A stretch of DNA of 19,674 bases, from contig DKAS01000122.1 of NCBI GenBank assembly GCA_002448875.1, forward strand, positions 13,260 to 32,933, in the 5' to 3' direction. Positions 14,065 to 19,674 of this stretch are shown in pieces. The stretch is from Proteobacteria bacterium UBA6920 (GTDB lineage Bacteria; Pseudomonadota; Gammaproteobacteria; SG8-11). The position numbers were made by a program, and so were the translations under genes. Position 1 is the stretch's first letter, and the number at the start of each line of letters is the position of its first letter. The notes below the pieces were generated by a model that saw only the letters and a list, made by a program, of their open reading frames with translations, was not told the DNA's origin and ran no database searches.

Positions 14065-15090
14065 TCATTCTGTCGCGTTCGTCCAACCGGTTTGCAGTGC
14101 GGCGACGATTTGCTGGTAACTGGCCAGGCGCGCCATGGCGACATCGCCGCGCTGTGCGGCGTCGATGATGGCGCAGCCCGGCTCCACGGTGTGACTGCAA
14201 TCGTTGAATCTGCAATGCCCCAACAGGGCGCGAAACTCGACAAAACCCCACTGTATCTCCCGAATAGAGACGTTCCACAGGGCGAAATCGCGTACCCCGG
14301 GGGAGTCGATCAGGTCGCCTCCCTGTGGAAAATGATACAGACGGGTGACGGTGGTGGTGTGACGTCCCAGGCCGCTGCTTTCCGACAGCTCGCCTACCCG
14401 CAGTTCCTCGCCCGGCAGCAGGCTTTGCAGAATGGAGGACTTGCCCACACCGGACTGGCCGACGAAGATGCTGGTTTTGGCGTGTAACAGCGGCTGCAGA
14501 CAGGCCAGGCCATCCGTCTGGCGGGTGCTGACCAGGCACAGCGGGTAACCCAGGGTGCGATAGGGTTGCAGCCGGCGGTGCAAGTCGGCGCTGTCTTCGT
14601 CACTCAGCAGATCCGCCTTGTTGATGACAATGACGGCGGGAATGGCGACGGTTTCCGTGGCCACCAGGTAGCGATCGATGAGCCCGGTGCTGACACCGGG
14701 TTTGACGGCGCTGACGACGACGATTTGATCCACATTGGCAGCCACCGGTCGCAATTTTTGGTGAAAGTCGGGGCGCGACAGCAGGCTGCGCCGCTCACGG
14801 CGGGCGACGATGACGCCGCCGCCGCTGCCCGGTTGCCACACTACCTCGTCGCCACACACCAGACTGTCGATGTTCTGCCGGCTGACGCAGCGGTGACTTT
14901 GCCGGTCCGCGGCTTCCACATCGTATTCCACGCCATAGCAGGCGGTGATGCGACCGCGTTCCTCGGGTCCCAGCTCGCTGCCGCTGGGTGGCGCCGCGCT
15001 CTGGCGTTTGCGTTCCGAGCGCGCCAGGCGTTCTTCCTGGATCTTCTGTACGCGCCAGGCCTGGCGCCGGTTCAGCTTGCGTTTGGCCAT
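14065..15090 (-). CDS. rsgA: RsgA, ribosome small-subunit-dependent GTPase
   Basis: 341 residues from ATG 15090 (MAKRKLNRRQAWRVQKIQEE), the typical basic N-terminus of RsgA (YjeQ). A longer frame to 15366 overlaps phhB and is rejected. The GTPase is circularly permuted: G4 NKAD (157-160) precedes G1 GQSGVGKS (211-218), then a switch region SSGLGRHTTT and G3 DSPG (262-265). The OB-fold comes first (about 45-105). The C-terminal zinc site uses Cys293, Cys298, His300 and Cys306. RsgA checks late maturation of the 30S subunit and releases RbfA. It begins 10 bp after the phhB stop on the same strand, so the two are likely one operon. Confidence 0.96.
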   Translation of the reverse strand: MAKRKLNRRQAWRVQKIQEERLARSERKRQSAAPPSGSELGPEERGRITACYGVEYDVEAADRQSHRCVSRQNIDSLVCGDEVVWQPGSGGGVIVARRERRSLLSRPDFHQKLRPVAANVDQIVVVSAVKPGVSTGLIDRYLVATETVAIPAVIVINKADLLSDEDSADLHRRLQPYRTLGYPLCLVSTRQTDGLACLQPLLHAKTSIFVGQSGVGKSSILQSLLPGEELRVGELSESSGLGRHTTTVTRLYHFPQGGDLIDSPGVRDFALWNVSIREIQWGFVEFRALLGHCRFNDCSHTVEPGCAIIDAAQRGDVAMARLASYQQIVAALQTGWTNATE

Positions 15091-15100
15091 GGACGGACGC

Positions 15101-15433
15101 TCACGGCAGCAGCTTGTTGATCTTGGCGGCGCAAATGAAATCGTTTTCCGACAACCCGCCGATGGCATGGGTGGAATACCGCACCAGGGCGCGGTTGTAA
15201 TAAACCTCCAGGTCCGGGTGATGGTCTTCGCCATGAGCGATCCAGGCCACGGCATTGACGAAGGCCATGGTTTCGTAATAGTTCCTGAAGCGGAACTCCC
15301 GGCGGATCTCCTTGCCCTCGGCGTGCAGATTCCAGCCGGGCACCTGGGACAGCAGGGTTTGGGCATCCCGCACCGGCAGGGGACAGACGCCCCCTTCGCA
15401 GGGCTGACATTTTTTTACGCTAAGGTCACTCAT
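15101..15433 (-). CDS. phhB: Pterin-4a-carbinolamine dehydratase
   Basis: 110 residues. Residues around 69-73 carry the catalytic GEDHHP motif, followed by DLEVYYN and the TH-x-GGLSENDF motif, all hallmarks of the PCD/DCoH family. The enzyme dehydrates 4a-hydroxytetrahydropterin, regenerating pterin cofactor for aromatic amino acid hydroxylases; in bacteria without such a hydroxylase its role is less clear. No phenylalanine hydroxylase gene is in the window. AGGTAG sits 7 nt before ATG 15433. The N-terminus has three cysteines in a short stretch (KKCQPCEGGVC). It reads into rsgA with a 10-bp gap. A TACAAT on the minus strand at 15480-15475 may be its -10, without a convincing -35. Confidence 0.93.
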   Translation of the reverse strand: MSDLSVKKCQPCEGGVCPLPVRDAQTLLSQVPGWNLHAEGKEIRREFRFRNYYETMAFVNAVAWIAHGEDHHPDLEVYYNRALVRYSTHAIGGLSENDFICAAKINKLLP

Positions 15434-15536
15434 GGTTGGCTACCTGACTGGCTGAATTAAGAGAAGGCCTGACTATTGTACATGCAAGCGGTGGGTTTCC
15501 AGCGCGGCTTTTTTCTGCCGGCGCCGGCGCTGGATT

Positions 15537-15545
15537 TGTTACAAT
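15537..15545 (+). promoter_or_regulatory. Extended -10 promoter for orn
   Basis: TGTTACAAT: a TGn-extended -10 with 5 of 6 matches to TATAAT, about 135 bp before the orn start codon. No clear -35. The divergent phhB gene starts at 15433, so this gap (15434-15679) holds both promoters and no other gene that I can support. Confidence 0.4.
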
Positions 15546-15679
15546 GCGGCCCGTTATTCATTGCGTCATTGACTCGGCGACAGCAACCCTTCCCTGACCG
15601 GGGACGGCGATGCGGCCCGCAATGGCGGCTTGCTCAACGTCGTACTTTGTATAAACCCTCATCCGTCAAGGAAATGCTC

Positions 15680-16225
15680 ATGGCCCAAGATGCGAACAAC
15701 CTCATCTGGATCGACCTGGAAATGACCGGCCTGGATACGCAGAAGGACCGCATCATAGAAGTCGCCACCATCGTTACCGACAGTCAGCTCGCCGTTCTTG
15801 CCGAAGGGCCGGTGCTGGCCATTCACCAGAGCGATGACATCCTGGCGGGCATGGACGACTGGAATACCCGCCAACACAACGCCTCCGGCCTGGTGGCGCG
15901 AGTGAAGGCCAGCAGCATCGATGAAGACACGGCCCAACGCCAGACCATCGAGTTCCTGCAGCAATACGTCGGCTCCGGCAAATCGCCGATGTGCGGTAAT
16001 AGTATCTGCCAGGACCGGCGTTTCCTCGCCCGTTGCATGCCGCAGCTGGAAGCTTTCTTTCACTACCGTAACCTCGACGTCAGCACCATCAAGGAGCTGA
16101 CCCGGCGCTGGGCGCCGGTGATCTACAACGGGGTGAGCAAGAAGGGCGCCCATCTGGCGCTGGAAGATATTCGCGAATCCATCACCGAACTGAAATATTA
16201 CCGCGAGCACTGTTTCAAGATTTGA
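15680..16225 (+). CDS. orn: Oligoribonuclease
   Basis: 181 residues, a length that matches E. coli Orn. Start chosen at ATG 15680, since AAGGA lies 7 nt upstream; the ATG at 15674 is too close to it, and the open frame further upstream is not protein-like. DEDDh 3'-5' exonuclease: Asp12 and Glu14 ([10 protein letters not shown]), Asp112 ([12 protein letters not shown]), His158 and Asp163 ([11 protein letters not shown]) are all present. Orn clears 2-5-nt RNA fragments, including pGpG from c-di-GMP breakdown, and is essential in many gammaproteobacteria. It is cytosolic and a dimer. No regulated partner is adjacent; the gap to the terminator at 16421 is about 195 bp. Confidence 0.97.
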   Translation: MAQDANNLIWIDLEMTGLDTQKDRIIEVATIVTDSQLAVLAEGPVLAIHQSDDILAGMDDWNTRQHNASGLVARVKASSIDEDTAQRQTIEFLQQYVGSGKSPMCGNSICQDRRFLARCMPQLEAFFHYRNLDVSTIKELTRRWAPVIYNGVSKKGAHLALEDIRESITELKYYREHCFKI

Positions 16226-16239
16226 GGTGGAAAATATCC

Positions 16240-16455
16240 TTGACATGGCCGCAATCGCCCAGGCACACTAAACCGATGATGAAACCGACCCATGGTATGA
16301 AGCATATTACCGCCGCCGCCCGCCGACGCTGGCTGGCAGCGTGTGCTGCGTGCCTTGAGGGATGGAGTAGTTCGTTATAGTCGCTAGCTGATCAACAAAG
16401 TAAAAAGCGATGAATTCCCGAAAGGCCGCAGCCGAACAAGCTGCGGCCTTTTTAT
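16240..16455 (+). ncRNA. Candidate small RNA (promoter-like element to intrinsic terminator)
   Basis: Between orn and the transporter gene (16226-16597) there is no obvious protein gene. A consensus TTGACA (16240-16245) is followed by only a weak -10 (CACACT at 16264-16269, 18 bp spacing), and a strong terminator ends at about 16455. A transcript of roughly 180 nt is possible. A 34-codon open frame (16276-16380) lies inside but has no good ribosome site. It may equally be the orn 3' untranslated region ending at this terminator. Confidence 0.3.
16421..16455 (+). terminator. Rho-independent terminator
   Basis: AAAGGCCGCAG (16421-16431) pairs perfectly with CTGCGGCCTTT (16441-16451): an 11-bp stem with a 9-nt loop, followed by further Ts (TTATTTT). 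It works rightward; on the opposite strand the T-run is short. It would end orn transcription or a small RNA and insulate the transporter gene. Confidence 0.85.
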
Positions 16456-16597
16456 TTTGGTGGTTGCGCCTTGCTGCGAAGCCGTGGAGAGTGCACGGTT
16501 CGGTGGCGTGACGCAGCGGGGAAAGCGGTGGTTGCCAGAGCGGCATCTGCCGGATTATCGCCCGATTTATTGGTGCTACTAAAAGGAGAAAGCAATC

Positions 16598-17497
16598 ATG
16601 TCGGTGCCCGCCGCCTACCTGACGGTGATCCTCATCTGGTCGACCACACCCCTGGCCATCAAGTGGAGTGTTGGTGGCCCCGGATTTCTTACCGGCGTCT
16701 CCGGACGCATGGTGATCGGTCTGGCGCTGTGCCTGCTGCTGGTGAAGTTGCTGGGCATCGCTATGCCGTGGCGCCGGGAACAGCGCAAGATCTATCTGCT
16801 GGGCGGGTTCAGCATTTATGGCGCCATGATGTCGGTGTACTGGGGAGCGCAGTTCCTGCCTTCCGGCTTGACGTCGGTGGTTTACGGTCTGTCGCCCATC
16901 ATCATGGGGATCATGGCGTCCTGGTGGCTGCCGGATTCGCGCCTGAGTCTCAACCACTTGCTGGGCGCCGGCCTGGGGTTCAGTGGACTGGCGGTGATCT
17001 TCGCCGACGATCTGCATGTGGGCAGCGGGGCGGTGCTGGGAATCCTGGCGGTGCTGTTTTCGACCCTGATCCACTGCTGGAGCTCGGTGTGGATCAAGCG
17101 GCTGAACGCGGGACTGCACCCCCTGGCCTTGACCACCGGCGCGCTGCTGCTGGCGGTGCCCTTATTTCTCCTGACCTGGGCCTTGAGCAGTGAACGTTTC
17201 AGCATGGATATTCCGCCGACCATGCTGGCATCAATGCTCTACCTGGGAGTGTTCGGCACGGTTGTTGGCTGGGCTTTGTATTACTATCTGCTGGCGAAAA
17301 TTACCGCTGCCACCGCCTCGTTGGTCACCCTGGTCACGCCGGTGATGGCGCTGATCATCGGCGATGTGCTCAACGGCGAGGTGATTACGCCGCACATCCT
17401 GGCGGGTACCGCCGTGATTCTGTCCGGTCTGGCCGTGCATCAATGGGGTGGCACGCTGCTAGAGGCGTTGCGCCGGGCGGGCGCGCGGTCTTACTAG
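16598..17497 (+). CDS. EamA/DMT-family membrane transporter
   Basis: 299 residues, the standard length for the drug/metabolite transporter superfamily. AAGGAGA lies 9 nt before ATG 16598. It is very hydrophobic, with about ten predicted helices in two EamA repeats; the first begins AAYLTVILIWSTTPLAIKWS (typical IWGS/T-type helix 1). The second repeat holds YLGVFGTVVGWALYYYLL and the conserved LVTLVTPVMALIIGDVLNGE stretch before the final helix. Members export amino acids or other small metabolites, or take up nucleotide sugars; no substrate can be read from sequence. It is single-cistron by layout: a terminator lies upstream and a structured gap downstream. Confidence 0.93.
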   Translation: MSVPAAYLTVILIWSTTPLAIKWSVGGPGFLTGVSGRMVIGLALCLLLVKLLGIAMPWRREQRKIYLLGGFSIYGAMMSVYWGAQFLPSGLTSVVYGLSPIIMGIMASWWLPDSRLSLNHLLGAGLGFSGLAVIFADDLHVGSGAVLGILAVLFSTLIHCWSSVWIKRLNAGLHPLALTTGALLLAVPLFLLTWALSSERFSMDIPPTMLASMLYLGVFGTVVGWALYYYLLAKITAATASLVTLVTPVMALIIGDVLNGEVITPHILAGTAVILSGLAVHQWGGTLLEALRRAGARSY

Positions 17498-17531
17498 TCA
17501 TCGGAGCGGATGGGTCGTCGAACCCGCGCCG

Positions 17532-17547
17532 CGCCCCGTAAGGGGCG
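17532..17547 (+). other. Hairpin with GUAA tetraloop
   Basis: CGCCCC-GTAA-GGGGCG: a 6-bp GC stem closed by a GNRA-type tetraloop, 34 bp after the transporter stop and 27 bp before a 22-codon frame. No T-tract, so it is not a standard terminator; it could protect the transporter mRNA 3' end or be part of a leader structure. Confidence 0.45.
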
Positions 17548-17573
17548 GCTGACCGGGCGCGACGGAGGAAATC

Positions 17574-17642
17574 ATGGCGGATTGTAAACAGTGGTGGAAA
17601 TCGTCCCCATCGATTGCGGCCCGGCGGAGAGCGGGACGATAA
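17574..17642 (+). CDS. Possible 22-codon leader or small protein
   Basis: ATG 17574 is preceded by GGAGGAA at ideal spacing, the best ribosome site in this part of the window. The frame encodes 22 residues beginning MADCKQWWKSS and ending in a basic tail rich in Arg, then TAA. It ends 33 bp before the 52-codon membrane frame. Nothing in the sequence shows a fold. It could be a leader peptide or chance; the strong Shine-Dalgarno is the only evidence. Confidence 0.3.
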   Translation: MADCKQWWKSSPSIAARRRAGR

Positions 17643-17675
17643 CTGGAGTGATTATAGGTTAAAGCGCTCTCACAT

Positions 17676-17834
17676 ATGCTCGCAGACCACTCTGTTACCT
17701 CCTCCGCTCACCCCGTAACGGCCGGACGATGCTGGTTGAAACGCCTGGGGTGGGCGGGTTTTCTTTTTTTTCTGGTCAAGGGCCTGTTGTGGCTGCTGCT
17801 GCCCGCGGTGCTGATGGGCCTGTCGGGGTGGTAG
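17676..17834 (+). CDS. Small single-span membrane protein (52 residues)
   Basis: ATG 17676 to TAG 17834. The first 20 residues are polar; then a basic CWLKRLGW motif and a long hydrophobic helix, GFLFFLVKGLLWLLLPAVLM, with an internal Lys. The basic side suggests the N-terminus stays in the cytosol. Short proteins with a similar KRLG-FLFFLxKGLLWL pattern occur in gammaproteobacteria as I recall, but I cannot name a family. The ribosome site is weak, so the exact start is unsure. It ends 48 bp before the DUF6279-like lipoprotein gene on the same strand. Confidence 0.55.
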   Translation: MLADHSVTSSAHPVTAGRCWLKRLGWAGFLFFLVKGLLWLLLPAVLMGLSGW

Positions 17835-17844
17835 AGCGGCGCCG

Positions 17845-17873
17845 TAGGCAAGTTCGGCGTTAAGGGCTACAAT
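17845..17873 (+). promoter_or_regulatory. Possible promoter for the DUF6279-like lipoprotein
   Basis: TAGGCA (17845-17850) and TACAAT (17868-17873) at 17 bp spacing. The predicted start is near 17880, only about 3 nt before the start codon at 17883, implying an almost leaderless message; this fits the absence of a well-placed Shine-Dalgarno. Confidence 0.4.
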
Positions 17874-17882
17874 GACTGGACT

Positions 17883-18740
17883 ATGATCCGGTCCTGGCGT
17901 TTGTTCCTTGTAGTAGTCGGCCTCGCGCTGCTCAGCGCCTGCAGCTTCCGTTTTCTCTACGATCATTCCGATACCATTATGCTGTGGCGAATCGACGATT
18001 TTTTCGATCTCAGCCGCGATCAGCGCCATTTGCTGCGCCCGCGTATCCTCACCCACGTGCAATGGCACCGCGACAACGAAGTTAAGGCCTACATCGATTT
18101 TCTCCACCAGGTGCAGCTGCGTGTTCACAAGCATCTGAACGCCGAGGATCTGCCATGGTTTTATGATTCCCTGCAGCCGTTTTACGCGCACCTGGCCAGG
18201 GAGCTGGTGGACGACGCGCTGCGTTTTTTCGCCAGCGTCAGCCCGCGGCAAATCGACTACCTGAAGGCGGCGCTGGAGGATGAGAACGAGGAATTCGTCG
18301 AGCGCGTCGCCATGACTGTCGAGCAGCGCAACGCACGCAAAACAAAAATGGTGATCGAAGGTCTGGAAAAGTGGACCGGCGATCTGGACCGCAGCCAGCG
18401 GGAGCGCATCGCCGCCATGGTGGCGCAACTGCCCGATGTCACCGCCGACTGGCTGCGCTACCGGCGTTCGCGGCAGCAGCAATTCGTCGATCTGGTCAGC
18501 GGCGCCGCCGCCGGCAAGGATGTGCGCGAACCTTTGTACGAATGGACGACGCGTTCGCGACCGGACGAGTTCCGCGAATTTTTCGCTGCTACCGACGCCA
18601 TGACGCTGGCGATCGACAAGCTGCTGAGCGACGAACAGCGCCAGCAGGTGATAGACACGATCCAGAAATGGATAGACGATATGCAGAGCGTCCTGCGCGA
18701 ACGTTCCGCGCCGCGATCCGCCGTGGCGGGCGAACATTGA
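17883..18740 (+). CDS. DUF6279-family lipoprotein
   Basis: 285 residues. Signal peptide with lipobox LSAC; Cys20 is the lipidation site and Ser follows, so outer-membrane sorting is likely. The mature N-terminus, FRFLYDHSDTIMLWRIDDFF, followed by DLSRDQRHLLRP and WHRDNE, matches what I recall of DUF6279 lipoproteins in Pseudomonas and relatives. The rest is almost entirely helical, with repeated paired-helix segments, and acidic/basic rich. The function of the family is unknown. There is no Shine-Dalgarno at good spacing; a promoter just upstream suggests near-leaderless translation. It may be co-read with the ODP-like gene 82 bp downstream. Confidence 0.85.
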   Translation: MIRSWRLFLVVVGLALLSACSFRFLYDHSDTIMLWRIDDFFDLSRDQRHLLRPRILTHVQWHRDNEVKAYIDFLHQVQLRVHKHLNAEDLPWFYDSLQPFYAHLARELVDDALRFFASVSPRQIDYLKAALEDENEEFVERVAMTVEQRNARKTKMVIEGLEKWTGDLDRSQRERIAAMVAQLPDVTADWLRYRRSRQQQFVDLVSGAAAGKDVREPLYEWTTRSRPDEFREFFAATDAMTLAIDKLLSDEQRQQVIDTIQKWIDDMQSVLRERSAPRSAVAGEH

Positions 18741-18822
18741 GCAATCGCCAGGCGCCCCATGGCGCCGCGCGATCGAGTTTGCCATACTTCTTCGGGAGTG
18801 ACCACGGAGCGGGGAGGTCGGT

Positions 18823-19599
18823 ATGGCTATCAAAGCGCATGTGTTGTTCGAAAATGCAGGTCATAAGAATTATTTGCTTGACGACTGGAACTTTGAACAG
18901 CGGCTGGCGGTACACGCCAATCAGCATCTGATCATTCACAACGGCGCCGGCATGATCCTGGATCCCGGCGGCCACAAGATCTTCAGCAAGGCGTTTGCCG
19001 AAACGGCGATGTGCCTGCAGGGCGGCAAACTCCGCTACATTTTTCTCTCTCACCAGGATCCGGACATCGTCGCTGCGCTCAACGGCTGGCTGATGATGAG
19101 CGAGGCCGACGCCTATGCTTCCAGTCTGTGGATTCGCTTCATTCCCCACTTCGGTGTCGATTCCAAGGTGCAGGACCGGCTGAAACCGATACCCGACGAG
19201 GGCATGTTCCTGGATCTCAACGGCCTGGAGCTGATGCTGCTGCCGGCGCATTTTCTCCACTCCTGCGGCAATTTTCAGGTTTACGATCCGCTGTCGAAGA
19301 TTCTGTACAGCGGGGATCTGGGCGCGGCGCCGGAACGCGAATACCTGAAGGTGGAGGATTTTCCCGCCCATGCCCGCCTGATGCAGGGGTTTCACCGGCG
19401 CTACATGGTTTCCGGCAAGGCGATGCGCGCCTGGGTGAACATGGTCAAGGATCTGGATATCGAGATCATCGCGCCGCAGCACGGCGCCTGGTTCCAGGGC
19501 AAAGACATGGTGCATCAGTTTCTCGACTGGTGCGGCACCCTGGAGTGCGGCATCGACTGGATGCTGGATAGATACCGTTTGCCCGAACGAAGTCTCTGA
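18823..19599 (+). CDS. MBL-fold oxygen-binding di-iron protein (ODP-like)
   Basis: 258 residues; GGGGAGG sits 5 nt before ATG 18823. The fold is metallo-beta-lactamase, but the usual HxHxDH motif is replaced by SHQDPD (His77, Asp79, Asp81). His146 (PAHFLHS), Asp165 (LYSGDLG) and His220 (APQHG) complete a di-iron ligand set like that of flavodiiron proteins. This is the pattern I know for stand-alone ODP proteins, which bind O2 or sense iron and oxygen rather than hydrolyse substrates. There is no flavodoxin domain, so it needs an outside electron donor or partner. Cytosolic: no signal peptide. The partner is not evident in the window. After it, 19600-19674 shows no gene. Confidence 0.88.
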   Translation: MAIKAHVLFENAGHKNYLLDDWNFEQRLAVHANQHLIIHNGAGMILDPGGHKIFSKAFAETAMCLQGGKLRYIFLSHQDPDIVAALNGWLMMSEADAYASSLWIRFIPHFGVDSKVQDRLKPIPDEGMFLDLNGLELMLLPAHFLHSCGNFQVYDPLSKILYSGDLGAAPEREYLKVEDFPAHARLMQGFHRRYMVSGKAMRAWVNMVKDLDIEIIAPQHGAWFQGKDMVHQFLDWCGTLECGIDWMLDRYRLPERSL

Positions 19600-19674
19600 T
19601 TGCCGGAACAGACAAGCGGTGGCCGTAGATTGATTTCCCGCCCGCTTGACGTCCCGGCCAGGGGCATCCCCGCC

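Noticed and set aside
14190..14205. TGTGACTGCAATCGTT, a third CRP-like site
   Set aside because: Only the left half-site matches; the right half is TCGTT and it lies within the rsgA coding sequence.
15091..15366. 92-residue N-terminal extension of rsgA
   Set aside because: It overlaps phhB in another frame and reads as nonsense; known RsgA proteins begin at the MAKRKLNRRQ position.
15476..15679. Upstream extension of orn
   Set aside because: It contains the likely orn promoter and does not resemble Orn; the 181-residue form matches the family's length exactly.
16471..17193. 240-codon plus-strand frame overlapping the EamA gene
   Set aside because: It is a different frame from the transporter, Arg/Gly-rich without motifs; the EamA frame has the family pattern and ribosome site.
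17670..18833. 387-codon minus-strand open frame
   Set aside because: It is antisense to the DUF6279-like lipoprotein and the 52-codon gene; low-complexity His/Gln/Arg composition and no family motif.

Overview
The window looks like chromosomal DNA from a GC-rich gammaproteobacterium. The evidence is a 181-residue Orn with ligands at the same positions as I recall for E. coli Orn, a YoaA-type iron-sulfur helicase overlapping tsaB, a phhB-rsgA pair, a DUF6279-type lipoprotein, and CRP-type operators. I cannot name the genus. I see no insertion sequence, CRISPR array, rRNA or tRNA. Gene density and codon use look uniform, so this is mostly ordinary chromosome with a signalling-rich left third.

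Positions 1-6457 form the signalling part. A secreted protein with an NBR1-Ig-like domain is cut by the left edge. It is followed by a PhnD-like periplasmic binding protein and a hybrid histidine kinase, probably one operon and one sensory unit. Convergent to them is a REC-GGDEF protein whose REC acceptor Asp is Glu and whose GGDEF motif is destroyed, while the RxxD c-di-GMP I-site is kept. Its promoter has a perfect CRP operator centred exactly 41.5 bp upstream of the predicted start site. A small exported protein and a protein with two cyclic-nucleotide-binding domains fused to a rhodanese follow. cAMP and c-di-GMP signalling therefore recur in this stretch.

Positions 6469-12702 hold housekeeping and maintenance genes: a fused phosphotransferase-like/P-loop kinase protein, a small possible PD-(D/E)xK-fold protein, the YoaA-like helicase, tsaB, and a lipoprotein made almost wholly of pentapeptide repeats. 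Positions 12739-16225 contain a 90-residue small protein with a TATAAT promoter, an outer-membrane barrel candidate preceded by a second perfect CRP operator, rsgA and phhB (leftward), and orn (rightward).

Positions 16226-19674 contain an intergenic stretch with a TTGACA element and a strong intrinsic terminator (possible small RNA), an EamA-family transporter, two very short open frames (22 and 52 codons), the DUF6279-like lipoprotein, and an MBL-fold protein with the HQDPD ligand set of oxygen-binding di-iron proteins.

The best leads are the CRP-controlled degenerate REC-GGDEF protein with a preserved I-site, the two perfect CRP operators, the CNB-CNB-rhodanese fusion and the ODP-like protein.
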